Source: Lanius collurio
Lineage: Eukaryota > Chordata > Aves > Passeriformes > Laniidae
Direction of reading: 5' to 3'
DNA length: 64,000 nt
Assembly: GCA_020086605.1 (NCBI GenBank)
Contig: JACBWW010000008.1
Location: 12,618,119-12,682,118, forward strand
Shown: piece by piece, positions 24,525 through 56,100 of the stretch
Layout: every line of letters begins with the position of its first letter
Numbering within the stretch: the first letter of the stretch is position 1
Made by a program: the position numbers and the translations under genes
The notes under the pieces: generated by a model
What the model was told of the DNA's origin: nothing
What the model saw: the letters and a program-made list of their open reading frames with translations, nothing else
Database searches by the model: none

Positions 24525-25843
24525 AATCTTCACAATAAAAAATTATTGTCAGCAGCTTCGTATATGTACTATGAAATACATATATGTACATGTAGTATGA
24601 AATTATCATCCTTAGTCACAATACCCCCTTGTAGGCAAGACCTTCATCTGAGGTACTTTATGCCATTCACCTAGCAAATAAGCAGCTGTGTGGAAAGATA
24701 TAGTCCTATCTGCAAAGGATATGTACTCTCATAGGATATGTTCCACTATTCAGATAGTGGAAATGCAGAACTTATTACAACCATGGTAAAAAAACATTTA
24801 CTTGTGATCTGTCAGTTTCAGGTAACTTAGGAATTTAGCTTAGCTTTGAAATACAGGAAATAAAATATCACCTGTTTCCAAATAATGGGGAAGTCATACT
24901 TTTTACTAACAGTGATAAATTTCTTTCAAAATTTAATGGATGAACCTTTAACATACTCAAAATAAGTCTTTGTGAGACACTGATGTGCAGTTCCCAGGTC
25001 TGCTCTGAATCCATGCCCTAGTCTACTGGGTAGTAACATTCTTATAAGTTGACCAGACTACAGTGGCTACAAAATATTACTCAGTGTTGTAAGTTGCTAG
25101 CTTGTTATTTTTCAAATAAGAAGTGGAGTCAACCGTGGACACTATATGGAACATTTCTTTGCACACCTGGTAACATTCCTGAGAGAGCTCCTATAATTTT
25201 GAAGTGACTGCTGTAGTCACAGAACAACTGCAAGAACAGAGAGCTACACAAATGGAAGAACTTCCTCCTGTAAATGTTACTGGTGTGCAGCCCAATTCCC
25301 CCATTTGGGTTAGCAAGGAGAAATTTTGAGATTTCTAATATTCAAAACTGCTTTTTTTTATTCCTATCTAACACAGGAATGTGTGTGAAGGAATCTGTAC
25401 AATTCTGTTATAGGAGCCAAGCTCAGCTTCATTTAACATGTTTTTTTACTGTAGCAATTTTCTTCCCATTTTCAGAAAGGGGTGTCTGTAATTAAACGAC
25501 ATGTAACTTTTACCTTAGGGAATAGATAAGCCTTCTCTAGTAGAACCAGGAGATCCAAGTTCCTTATCTGAGTAACTCATGATTGCACTTTTCAATTTTT
25601 CCACAAAAATGCAAAATAGTACTTTAGTACTGATTCAATAGGTATGTATAACCTATAAAACCACGTAAGTCTTTACAAGCTTAGATAAGAGTACATTCCC
25701 ATTTTAACACAGTTTACAATCTAGGCAAAAAGTGAACAATAAAGAAAGATCAAAATCCATTCCTCTCAGAAGCACATCAAACTTACAGAACAGGCAAAGG
25801 ATAAAGTATGGTGGATTTTCACATTCAAGATTTTGAGTTGATA

Positions 25844-25916
25844 CTGGAGGTTGGGGTTTTTTGTTTGTTTGGGGTTTTTTTGGTTTTTTGGGGGTTTTGT
25901 TTTTGTTTTTTTTTTA
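25844..25916. repeat. T/G-rich low-complexity tract
   Basis: Runs of T broken by G clusters (GGGG, GGGGG). Similar tracts lie at 14600-14640 and 35775-35845, and a complementary A/C tract at 20376-20465. The tract is non-coding. Confidence 0.7.
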
Positions 25917-27859
25917 AGAGCATGAAGCCCACTGGTGTCTTCTTTCATTGTGCACATTCTGGAAACAATTGGTCCTTGCTTTGCAGTTTCATCATTCTGC
26001 TGTGTTCAGTGGAAATCCTACTGAAAGCACCCAGCCTCTGAAGAGAACAACTTCAAGACTGCAGCCTGCAGTCCAACACTCGTCAATCCTATGTGTCCTG
26101 CTTATCCTATACTGGGAGCTTAGAACTAGACCTCACAGGCAACATAAAATTGGGTTACACCACAGCACTTCAAGCCTAAGTGTCTAAAAAGGCCAAAGCA
26201 AACTTAGATTGTTTGTGGTAATCAAAGACACTAGAGGCAGGTTTCCTTAGAAAATGAGGATAGTAAGTTTCTAATTTTTAAATCCCATAGGTCAAATTCA
26301 AGCAAAACTGGCAGAGATGTAAATATCTCAAAGATACCAAGTTTCTACAATTTTATCCAATATACCAATGGGTAAAAGAAAGAAACTATATCCATGAACT
26401 TCCGCAAGGAAAGACTACCTGATCCCTTTATTGGTCATCAGAAAATCTACCCAGAGAAGGGGAAAAAAAGCAAAATTCATTTAATTTGCATTTTTTTGCA
26501 CAGAATAAATATTTTAAAGAGTGATAATAATAAATGATTAGGCAAATATTTATTAGGTGACTAATGAACGAGTGCACTTCATTGGTATAGAACAGCCTTA
26601 CCCTACAGAAGATAAAGCTACTGAAAACAAATGAAAGCAAAAATTTTCAGTGTGTCTTCAGTAACCAGCCCTTAGGGGTGGCCAGGCTGCTTAACATTTA
26701 TCTGTAAACAGAAGATTTTGTTTAGTATCTTACAGGCCCCTCTGCAACTGCAGCTACTTATCCTTACCCTCTCCTTCCCTGAGAGCTTATTGATCTCTCA
26801 GATATCTCAAAGAAACCTATGAAATAATCCATAATTTCTAAGTATGTCTAAAAAGATGAACGGAAGTAGGCAGCATGAACAGTTGAATCAGCGCAGTTGA
26901 GGAGACACACCAGGCAAAGGAAAGATAAATTAGGTATATGTAACAGCCAACTGGAAACCTCTGCCACCTCTTGAAGAGTGTAACAATCGCCTCTGAAAGC
27001 CAGAAAAGACAGTGTTGCCATTTCCGAGTATCTCCAGGCCTGCAGAGGGCAGGAGGGTAGGTTTGTAGGTGTCAAATCCTGAGTGCCTCTTTGATATAAT
27101 AAGGAATTGCTTTTACTTCAGCATTATAAGGTTAAATTAACATTCTGCTATGCCTTCATCACTTTCCATCAAGCCTTTGCACTCCAACTGCATGGTTGGG
27201 CATAGCAAATGGCAAAACCAGGATGCTTTGTGATTCATTCCCTTCATGACAGCTGACCAGGTCCTCAGTTACTCTGCAGAAACAGCATGCAGGTGTCAGC
27301 TCCCCCCATCATTGCTGTGGGTTTAACTGGTGCATCAGCCAAAGCAATAACAATGACACTTCAGGGTTCACATGAACCACTCAATTAGAGGTGGCATGAA
27401 GCCTGAATTCCTATCCACTGTAACTTCCAGTCTTGGAAAGCTTGACTTCCCTTCTTCACAAACACTTCGGAACAATTTTGCCAAGCTTGCATTGAGATCT
27501 GACACAACACCAGGTTGTTTGGTTAAAGGTTGAAACACTTCACTGCAACTCAGACTCCAGCTTATTTACCATATAGCTTGTGACGTATTCTGTAGAAAGC
27601 CTGTGAAGAAATAGTTTCTGCTGAGATTGAAATAGTTTTATAGCACTACGAGAGGTGTAGAGTCTTTCCTTCATAAACATGTGGCCTGCATTACACCCTC
27701 TCCATACAGAAATTAAACTGGCCCAGCCACGCTCCTTTATTCCATAGAGCCGTTCCACGTGCAGGACCTCATGGTGCCCGCTGATTAATGGAATATGCTG
27801 AGCTGGATGGGACACATTAGGATCACTGAAGTTCAGCTTCTAGCTCTGAAGAGAATAGA

Positions 27860-28190
27860 CCAAAGAATCACACCATGTGCCTGGGAGTGTTGTCCAAACA
27901 CTTCTTGAATTCTGTCAGGCTGGTGCTGTGACCACTTCCCCAGAGAGCCTGTTCCAGTGCCCAGTGACCATCTGGGTGAAGAACCTTTTCCTGATAATAA
28001 CCTGAACCTCTCCTGACTCAGCTTCCGGCTGTCACCTCAAGTCCTACCACTAGTTACCAGAGTAAAGAGATTGGGACCTGCCCCTCTGCTTCTGTCGTCA
28101 GTCTCCTCCAGGCTGAACAGACCGAGTGACCTCAGCTGTTCCTCATACGCTTCCCCTCCAAACCCTTCACCATCCCCGTGGCTCTCCGTT
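27860..28190 (-). mobile_element. CR1 LINE fragment beside the HEXB promoter
   Basis: Antisense CR1, with 'ttccccagagagcctgttcc' and 'ctcctccaggctgaacagac' as recognisable phrases. Its complement aligns along its whole length with the sense CR1 in HEXB intron 2 (about 31334-31695). The fragment stops where the GC-rich promoter region starts, roughly 250 bp upstream of the HEXB start codon. Confidence 0.85.
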
Positions 28191-28437
28191 GGACGCGAAC
28201 AGTTAATGTTTTTTACGTGCGAAAACCCCTCAAAGGAGAGCAAAGGACCGACCCGCTCCACCAGCGGCCCACTCGAGGCGCACAGCCGGCCGTACTCCCG
28301 CAGAGGGGCCACCGGGCGGGCGGTGCAGTGGGCGGGCACTGAGGCTCCCGGGCCCGCCCTAGCCAGCCCTGTGGCGCCGGAGGCGGAGTCAGGCTGCCCT
28401 GTGAGTGGAACTGGCGGGCTGAGGCGGCCGCCGCACT

Positions 28438-46024
<17,587 letters not shown>

Positions 46025-46175
46025 CTGCTGCAAAGACTTCTTGTCAACAGCCTCAAGTGCCTCTGGGGGATAACTATTTTAGTGTGGTTTTGTACCTGAA
46101 TCAAGACTTTAAATTTTCACTTTTAAAATAAAATTATTTGACAGCTTTGGTGGAATAAAAATGATCATTTTAAAC
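46025..46175 (+). promoter_or_regulatory. HEXB 3' UTR and poly(A) signals
   Basis: After the stop codon at 46022-46024 there are two AATAAA hexamers, at 46127-46132 and 46154-46159. They give a short 3' UTR of roughly 120-150 nt. The cleavage site was not determined. Confidence 0.75.
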
Positions 46176-46289
46176 CTTTGAAAACCTGAGATTCTTCACT
46201 GTAAAATCATGAAACTTGATACCATAGAATTACTAATTTACTTACACTTTAAGGGTGAAGAAAAATAAAGCCAAGACACTATTTAAATA

Positions 46290-47100
46290 AGGAGCAAACA
46301 ATCTTCTTTATTTCAAAGTATCACTTGCCACTTTTCTAGGTAACCAGATAATTGCAACCCACAGCACTTGGAACCATTGCAACCCAATGCAATTGGAACC
46401 ATCACAGCTTAATTCACTCATTCCTAAAGGTAAACAAACATCTTTTCTCAACAAACTGCAGGATAGTAGGGAGGAATTACTGTCCTGGAAAAACTGCCTT
46501 TCTTGTATTTTTTTTGCATGGATGTTACTTGATTTGCAGAAGTATCCATTTCACTTACTTGCTAATGGAAACTCACGTAGAAATTACACCCAGTCCTGAA
46601 CTCTGGTTCATACTGCTTTCTACCAGTAAAAGTTTTACCTCTAACTTGTACAATGTAAAGTGTTTATTAACAATATCCTTTTGTTCAGCCAAAAACAAAT
46701 AAAGATACAGAGTGCCAAAACTGTAAAAGTTATTTCACTGGCAGATAAAAACTTCACAAACTTTATTTACTAGATTAAGAAAACAGTCCCAGTGGCACAG
46801 TAACATGGAATTAGTGCTCATTTCTATGAAGAGGATTTGCATCACTTCTCATTACAGATGTCCACAAGATAAGAATTTGCAAACCAACAACTTGTCGTTG
46901 CATCCTTGCTTTACAATCACGAGGTTGTGCCAGCAGAGCAGAGTCTCTTGAACCTTCCTCCCTGGACAGTTAAAACAGTCTGTTCATAGAGCTGCTAACT
47001 CATTATTTGCCATCACCAGTTGGTCCCAGACAAACACACTGCTGTACATATGAAAATGTTTAACAGGAGGATAGAAAATACCATTCCTACAGAGTAAAGA
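46290..47100 (-). promoter_or_regulatory. GFM2 3' UTR and poly(A) signals
   Basis: On the minus strand, downstream of the GFM2 stop, AATAAA hexamers occur at 46767-46762, 46668-46663 and 46312-46307. The 3' UTR is therefore about 350 to 800 nt, depending on which is used. The most distal site brings the transcript end to within about 150 bp of the HEXB signals. Confidence 0.65.
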
Positions 47101-50100
47101 TCACACCAGTCCCATCCTCCTCTGAAGAAGTGCACTTTGTTCCTGACTGCTGAGGGCTTGATAACTGGCAAGCTCCAATGTGAAGGTTGCTGATCCTGAT
47201 GTTAGGGAACGCAAAACAGTGGAGTAGCCCTGGACAGAATGGAGAACACACATCACTCAATTTAGGATAAGGGGCAGATAAGTTAGCACAGAAAGCTGCT
47301 TAGACCACAGAGACAAAAAGAGTGTCAGAAGTATACTGCAGTGTACTAGTAAGTTAACTTTTCAATATTACTGTATTAGAATTGCAATACATGCTTGTGT
47401 CAATAATAATCTTTAAAAAACTGTTCTCTGTAAAACCTATTTTAGCAGTATCTACTACTTCTCTAACTTACAGCTGAATATGTGGTGGTTTAGCAATCTG
47501 AATTGGGCATATAAAAGTTACTCAGTTTGTGGGCACTCGTTCCAACCTTCAGAAATTAAACACAATTTTAAAAATCCATTCTAAATTTACATACCAATAC
47601 CAAAATGAAAAGTAAACTGAAGCCAATTTTTTTAAAAGCATATAAAAAAGATCAGTTTTGCCATTGGTAAGATAATCACGTACCATCATTTCTGCTAGTG
47701 GAACAGCAGCAACCACAACTCTGTTATCTTGACGAGACTGGATTTCTTGAATATTACCTCTCCTCTGTGCAAGATCAGCAAGTGCTGCACTGAGATGATC
47801 TTCACTTACTGTGATTTCCAGGTTCATCAGGGGCTCCAGTATTTGTATACCAGCTTTTTTCAAAGCCTACATGTAAAGGAAGTAAGTTATTGATGTATTC
47901 TTATGGGTTTTCTAAAATAAAATTGACATGAGTGTTGCAGTGGGGATCTCCTCGCTGTCTCTACATGTTGCAGGAGATCCCCCAGTGCAACACATGAGTA
48001 CTTATATCACTGAAGCTGTCTCAAACTCTCTACTTTTAAAAGCTATAAAGTCCCCAGAAAGGGCATTACAAGGGCATGCAGAGATGAACAATGAGCAGAT
48101 ATTGATTACATATATTTTCCCAGCAGTCGATCATGCTACTGTGTTCCACAGCAGCTTACAGTTTCACTGTACCTTCTGCATGCAACGGGAGACACACGCT
48201 GATACCATTGTGTGCGAGGTGTCTGGATGCACTGTCAGAGATTGCACTGTCACATCTATATCTTGAACTGGGAATCCAAGCAGAGGTCCTGGGCAGGGCC
48301 AGGGAGAAGAGATAAAAGGAAAGAGAAAAAAACCTCATTTATTTTTCACAGTATTAAGACACATGCAAAAATTTTTCAGAATTAATTTGAAGCTTCTCCC
48401 TTTCCTCTTTGCTCTCTCCTTCCCTGTGTCCCCCCAGGGGTGTGGCTACTGGTCATGTTAGACATTTTGAGATTTTTGTCATTACCTAACTTTGCCAAAA
48501 GAGACAAAGGAATGCAGACTCACACTTTCTTACTCTCTTTATCAAAAGCACAGATAATTTTCAAAACCAGAAGTTCCTGAATATACTCACCCAGACAACC
48601 ATTTCCAAAAAGTTACTTTAAAATACATTATATTATCTAAAACTAGTCTGTTGAACAAGACATCATTTGAAAAAGGAGGGAGAACTTTTGTTAACCAGAA
48701 GCCAGAATATTTTCTATATTTTCCTTTTGAACACAATATAATCAGAGCAATGCGTGATACTAACACATGACCAAGACTCCAGGAGTAACTTAATTCCATA
48801 AAGGATGTCCTATGCAGATTACCTCCCTCCAACTCAGGATTCTCAAACAGAGCAAACTGTATTAGAATAGATGTGAGGCCTGAACCACATCTGAGAAAAA
48901 AAGCTTTGCTTTTTTTACAGAGAACTCAGACAGACATTTTTATTTTTTTAAAGTACTTAATGCCATCTATTTTAGGCTGGAGACAGCACAGTTCTGAAGT
49001 GTCTTCAAGGAGCATGAAGAAAGCACATGGTTAAGAGTCACTCCACAGCCAAAGATGGGAGATGCTTTCTAATTCCACAAAACAACACTAAAAAATCACA
49101 TCATGCTGCTTCTTACAGAGAAATTCTTCTTTGTCAATTCACTACCTATTGAATTTACTGTAAGACAGTTTTTTGCTCACAAGTTACTTAAGACTTCCTA
49201 TTTTTAATCAAAAGTCAAGGACACTTAATCCTTCAGAAAATGCAGACTTTGCAATTAGATAAGGCTTTTTACTGAAAACTCATGGATTTAACATATTTGA
49301 AAATCAAAAAAATGCATTAGTAGCAGTAATAGAAGTGTAATACATGCTGGCCTATGAAACCATTTCTGTTGCATCCTATGGTTTATATGATGTCATCAAG
49401 TAAATGCCTCATCTCTTATACCAGATTAAAAAATAAATCAAAACAACTCCAAGCTCACTGTTGACTGACTGAGATGACATCAACCATAAAAGCAAACCAA
49501 ATACATTCTGACTTCCATTCCTGGCATAGAGAAAAAAGTGTTTGGCAATTTTTGTAGTTGAAGACAGTTTGTAATTTTCCTTTGTACCTTACATACATGT
49601 TAGTATGTACTATCTTTTAGTTTCCAAGCTACTAAGCAGTTTCTCCTTCAAGAAAATTGCTTCTTACAAAAATATTAGAGCAGTATAGCTGTCGTAGGAC
49701 TTCATTTACCTTGAATGCATGAATTTGTGATTCCATTTTCTATAGCTCCTTGGAGTTCTTTGGGTAGTACTTCACTAACACTCTCAGCATAGCTGATGAT
49801 GGGTTTTGTTGTTGCTCCTTCTCCTGACCTGGGCCTTACCTCTACCTCTGCAGTTACAAAGTGTCGTTTATCTCCTACTGTTTTGTCCAATATATCTGCA
49901 GAGGAAGAAAAAAAAAATTACATAAAATTCATCTGAAAGTTACTCATATACCATTTAAAGTAAATCAAGCTACAAAACCAGAAACACGATGTTCCTTGCA
50001 TTCACTCATTTTACCTGTAGCTTGGGCAGCATTTAAGATGGTTTCTCGGTATGCTATTTGAAGAGGTCCCAAATAAGTCTCAATTCCATATTCACGTTTG

Positions 50101-53100
50101 ATTCGGTCATGAATGATTTCTATGTGTAGTTCTCCCATGCCACAGAGGATAGTCTGATGAGAAGATAGCAGAGAAGTGGAAAAACATGCAAAACTCAGGT
50201 TTTAATACAAATTCTTTAAGCAAGGACTTGCATGCTTTTAATTGTCTCTTATAAATACTTCTAAGCACCACAACACTTCAAATTCTAAAGACCCTAGAGA
50301 AACACAATGCTTTAAGTCATCTGACATAAACACTATTTAAGTGAAAGGGTTGTTTCCAGTACTGTGACCACCATAAAAAAGATAATCTTACCTCACATTA
50401 AAGACTATGTAATTCAAACCTTTTTAAATACAGAATTATCAAAAACATGCAGAACATAGGGTGATTTCCTTTGTTCTGTAAAGCACAAGTGTCCAAGACT
50501 CCATTTTAGTTTCACAAAACCTTGTACATGTATCACAGGAACATTTAAGAGAGCCCTTTTTATTGAAGAAAATCTCAATATGCAAATGAACGAACTAAAG
50601 TGTGGTTTTGATGTTCTAAATAATGTTATAAGATGAGCAATAGAAAATTCATCTTACTTGTCCTGTGTCAGGATCTGGCTTCACTTTCAAACTTGGATCT
50701 TCACGCTGAAGGCAGCTCAATGCATTATCCAAGTCTGTACAGAAATATCAAACATTATATCTAAAGTGAATTCAGTAATTTGATAATCATAGTAAGTGCC
50801 AAAATATCACTTTATTTCCTCAAAACAATCAAAAGGATACTAGAGGAACATAGATTTTGGCAAACAAAGCCAGGTCAAATTACAAGTATCAGCAGCTTCT
50901 GATTTTATTCCACAAATTAAATGTGCTACAGAGTGCTTTAATTTAATTGTTATACATACTATTTTTAGAGTGACATTCTGGCTTCTGTGAAGACAGACTG
51001 CAACTTACATATTATTCACTAAGACAGTAAAAAGTATGATCCTTTTGTACAGATAAGAAAATGTCAACTGTTATGTGATTTACTTAAGTATTTCAAGATG
51101 AGTTAGACATTAAATCATTCAAATGAAAATGCACAGGGTTTGGGGTTTTTTTCTGATTCCTTATCTTAACTGCTGAGGAAAGCAGCAGAATGATGAACCA
51201 AGAGCTGAGACTGCATTTATCTACCTCACAGTCTTTGGGGGAAAAAGGCAACAAAAGCAAACTAAAACATCCAAACACCACAAAATCAGTAACATCCTAC
51301 AAGCCAGTGGCTCAGCCTGCAGACATGTTTCTCAAAATCTGTTTTCTACCTGGCTCCATTCCATTGCAGTACACTGGTACTTATCCCTCCTCCTCTTCAC
51401 CCCCAAATAAGCTCAGCTTTGTTAGAATGAAGATAGAGAATTTAAAGGGTATTTCCAAAAAGAGTCAAATAACCAAGCCCTCTGGTACAGTGTGCTGGGA
51501 AAGACCTGCAAGATTACAGGTCTTAAGTAAGGATGCAAAGATGAACCTTAATGAGACACACAGAAGCCTCGGTATATGAAGACTTTATAGAGTAAAACTA
51601 CGAGTGCCAACTGAAAAAACGCCCATGTTTCAAGATTATTTGTACTTGGGACAGTATGTACCACCAGTGTGACTGCAGCAAAACTCAGAATTCCAAGTGC
51701 CTCCATCTCTCCATTTCCAAATAATGAACTACTACTTTTCTAGACAGAAAAACTAGAAAAGTAGTAGTACCAGTGCTGCTTGACATAGAAATAGCAAAGG
51801 ATTTGGACAACCATGATCTAAAGTATACCATCAGAGCCAAACACCAGAAAGAACCATACTAGATATATCACTGGCCATTAAGTTTGTGCAACTCATCCAA
51901 CTAGGTGGCTGCATTGTACCTTGTTGTCTGGCCATTGAAGGAGGTTCAATAGTACAGAAGAAGACAGGCTCAGGGATCTCAACACCTGCCAGCAGAAGAC
52001 TGTCTATGTCACTCACAGACCTCTTCTTTTCCCCAGCATCCCTCCCAGCTCGGCGTGCTGCAGCAGCAGCTGAGGCCTTTGATGACACTATGGTATCTCC
52101 AGTGGCACTCTACAGATCAACAGAGGAAGTGATGCGAAATAAAAAACCAAAAACCATAAACCCAAAATATATGCCAAAGCTGGTTACATTTTAGAAAATC
52201 TGTGCAAATGAGATTCATGCAGCCTATTCAGACAGTAAGAAATTAATTGTTAAACTAATAGAAGCAAGCATGAAACAAACTTCTGTAACTTAAAACTCTT
52301 TCTTTTGAATTACTGATTCAGAACATTATTCTCCATTCCCACAGGAGGTCTCTTTGTGGCACTACACTGTATTTTAAGAGTTACATTATTAATACAAGCT
52401 CAAACCCTAACAAAATACAACTTCAGCTCTCAGTCCTTGCCAATCAGCACTGCAGTTTCCAGGTCAATTACTGATATTTGTACACTGTGGTATTTAATTT
52501 TAGGAGGAAGTACATCTGAACGTACTTCAAATAAAGCAAGTTTACATATGTCACCGTAACCAAGAACAGATCTGAGATAGAGTGTCATAGAAATAGAAAG
52601 CACTCTAGTGAAACAAGCTCCTTTACAGTATCAGTATTTTTCATTACCTGTTTTAACCCAACAGTAAGGGCAATGTTGCCAGGCATCAGTGATGGTATTT
52701 CAATTTGCTGATCAGCAAAAGGCAGGAGCAGCCGGCTCATTCTCTCTCTGAAAATTAAATTCTCTGTTACTGAGGACTTTAACAGACATTCCAATGCTAC
52801 ACTGAACCACACCCCTATCTTACTCACGTGCAACTTTTGTTAATATTATAAACAGCTGACTGAGGTTTCAATGAACCTGAGTAAACACGAACAAAAACTA
52901 GTGGTCCGCGGCATTTATCATGAAGAACTTTGAATGCCAGGGCACACAAGTCATCCTTGTACCACTGTCTGCAAAATGAAAAGCACAACAAAAAGCACAC
53001 TTGTAGGATTAATCCACTGAAACCCACATTTACCAAAATTTCCACTCATTTAGGAGGGGATGTGTTTCTTACTGCAATGTTAATGGAGGCAGATTTTCAA

Positions 53101-56100
53101 AAATTATAAATTGTACCAATAAATAATAATCTAAGCAGTTCCACCTCCAACAGGACATGTAAGATGTCATGTGATTCAGTCAATACTAAACAGGATCCCT
53201 AGACCACATTTTTATAAAATGAGAATGTCCTCAGATTAATAAAATACTTAAAAATTCTGAAGTGAAAGTTTGACAACTGAAGATAAATGCATCCAGTTCC
53301 AGTGGAACTGACCAATGCAGGTTCAGTACTCAAGTGCATTTTTCTGTCCACACATCTCCACTGTTATTTAATAACTAAAGAGGGTAAACATTTTTAAAGA
53401 ATATAAATGCTTTGCTAATATATTTAATTTTCTCCTTTTGTGTTTTCCTACTTCTGAATTTCCTCTTCTATCTGTACTTACAGAAACTCGTATGAACGCT
53501 CATTAGGTGCGGGCAAGTAGAGAGTAATAGCATCCAGTAATGGCTGCACCCCTTTGTTCTTCAGTGCGCTGCCACAGAGGACAGGGACAGCCTTCTGAGC
53601 TAGTGTGATTCTGCGGATAGCAGACTGCAACTGCAAAAAAGAATTATTTTCTGTTAACGCGTGAATTACAGTTTAGCCTTAAGTTACTCCAGCTATCAGA
53701 TACTGCTAACCAATCCCCAAAATCTAAAAAGTATGTTTGCAAATACATCACTCATCCAAACTCCTTTCACTGCTTTTAACAAGCTCCAAAACATAAACCC
53801 AAACATTTAGATGCTAAAATGGAAGACACTGGTTTTAAGATTTCTAAGCATTTCATAGAGATCTGCTGCTGTTCTAAGTCATTTTAAATCAGTATGTTGT
53901 ACCTCACTGCTTTCAACATGCAGTGTCTAAAGATCCAACCATTTCAAAATAGTTGAGATACTACTTTTGTTAGTGAGAATCAGCAGCTCAGTCACAAACT
54001 GCACTGAGTCTACCTGAAAGTTCCATTCACCTTTCCCTAAACTCTTTTTACAGCAGTAACTTTCAAAGAAAAAGAAACCACCACCTTCCTGAACAAATAC
54101 ACCCAACTTTTAAAATTATGCCTAGAGTGCTGAAGAATCACAGTGCATTTTTATAAAATTCATACTAAGCCAGAATACATTCCATTCTAAATTAACACAA
54201 CTGTTAATTTACTACAGAATCTGGTGTGATCTCTTTTTTTGTTGATAAAGCTGCAAAATCATAATTTGCATATGCCAAAGGAAGAATAACCCAAAACCTC
54301 TGAGTAAGAGCTAGTAGACACTTGTAAAAAATACCTTGTCAGCTGATATTAAGTCAAAATTTTCACTATGCTCTCCTAGAACCAGTTCAGCAAATTCATC
54401 ATCCAGATCTGCAACCTTCAACAGAATAGTTCTTTATTATTTGGCATACAGCAGTTTCACATACAAATCACAAATCTTACTTAGATAGCTAAACAGAGCA
54501 GGAACAAAGTCTTTAAAGACATCAGCAATTAAACCCAAATCATGTAAAATTATGGAAACGAAGGATTCAAGAAATGATGGGGGAAAAATAAAAAACATTA
54601 AAATCCACTCATAAAGCTGCTATCAAGCAACACATCAATAGGAGAGAGAATGCTTGCACTTGTCCCTGAAATGGGAAAAACCTCCAGCCATACAGGGTTT
54701 AAGTAACTCTTTGCAAGCCAACAGATACTCAGCTGGAAAACACAGACAAGCATCAGGGCATTTTGACCTTCCTCATCTCAAGGATTTATAGGTCCAAGAG
54801 CACATATCTGTTTTCAGATTGTACCAGTTATCTTGATACGTAACTTAACTCCTTAAATCTTGTCTCGCATACACCCCTGCACTGTCATAGACTCAGGACA
54901 CCTACGCACAGGAAGGCACTTTGCCCCCTCTATTGGCTACAACACCAATTGGCCAAACTCTGAAATAAACCCTTGATAAACAATTAGAAGTCTTATCAAG
55001 TTAATAGTGAAAACATGAAAGATGAAGGAAATAGTTCATTTAATAAAGTAAAAGTAAAGTGTGTAAAAGGGCCAGTATTCAAAATGCTACATTTTACAGT
55101 GTTTCTGATAAGGAATATTAACAGCATAGAAAGCATTTTGAAAAATATTTTATGAACATAAGGTTATCTCAATTATCACACTACTGCTCCACCTCTTCCT
55201 CCTTCAGGAAGGGCCCTGAAAATAAAGGGGAACAAACCAACACTGTTCTTACAAACCTTTTTATCTGACAATATATTTCTTAAGATAAAAGGCTTAATTA
55301 TTAATTAAGCCTTTTATCTTAAGAAATAATAGATTGTCAGATAAATTAATACCACCATTGTCAGAGTATTAAAACCACCATTTAAAACCTAGTAAGTTTG
55401 AAAACTAGATTGTGCATATGTTCTACTGAACTCAGAGCAGTATAAAACAATCTCTCCAGTTTCAAAGGAAATGGAAAGCTAGCATCATCTGTTTATGCAC
55501 TTTCACAATGTTATTCAAAGCTGTGTGGAAGGCAGCCCTTTCAAGAAAAATTGATTTACGATTGGACTGAGCTGTCTCTTATACAGTATTTAGTGCCATT
55601 TTGACCACCTGCAACATCCCATCCAGTTTTTAACTGTCACTTCAGAACTGTATGGATACCCCGCAGGTTCTAAGTCACATCTGTCAGGCTTCATATACCA
55701 AATACCTTCTGGCATCTAAGACAGTACAAGCACTGTCTGTTTTAAGCCTCCCCAGCCAAGAGAGACTGAAAATTGTACAAACTCCATTGGAAAACCACTA
55801 ATGGGGCTGGAGAGCAGCTAGAGGCCCAGAGAGATGGGGCTGTCTGGCTTGGAGAGGCTAAAGCAAGATGCAAATACTGTCTCTTACTATTTGAAACAGT
55901 GGTAGTGGGCCTACTTCAGGGAGAACAGAACCAGATTCTCCTCAGAGATACAAAAGAAAAGCACCAGCATGGCTGTCTCAGCTTGCAACATAAATTCCCA
56001 TTGGACATAAAGAAATGAGCACTGGGACAGGCTGCTGACAGAGAATCATCATCTTTTGACTTGAAAACTCAACTGAACAAGCCTGAACAAATTGATCTTA

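Larger units (their letters stand above)
23291..27859. other. Gene-free intergenic DNA
   Basis: AT-rich sequence with no supported gene. It holds a two-copy 36-bp direct repeat (24460-24524) and a T/G-rich low-complexity tract (25844-25916). Nothing in it resembles a conserved protein. Confidence 0.55.

Noticed and set aside
1..27859. ENC1 or another Kelch/BTB gene expected upstream of HEXB by synteny
   Set aside because: ENC1 is a long, nearly uninterrupted coding exon in vertebrates. No open frame of that size or Kelch-like translation is present, so it must lie outside the window.
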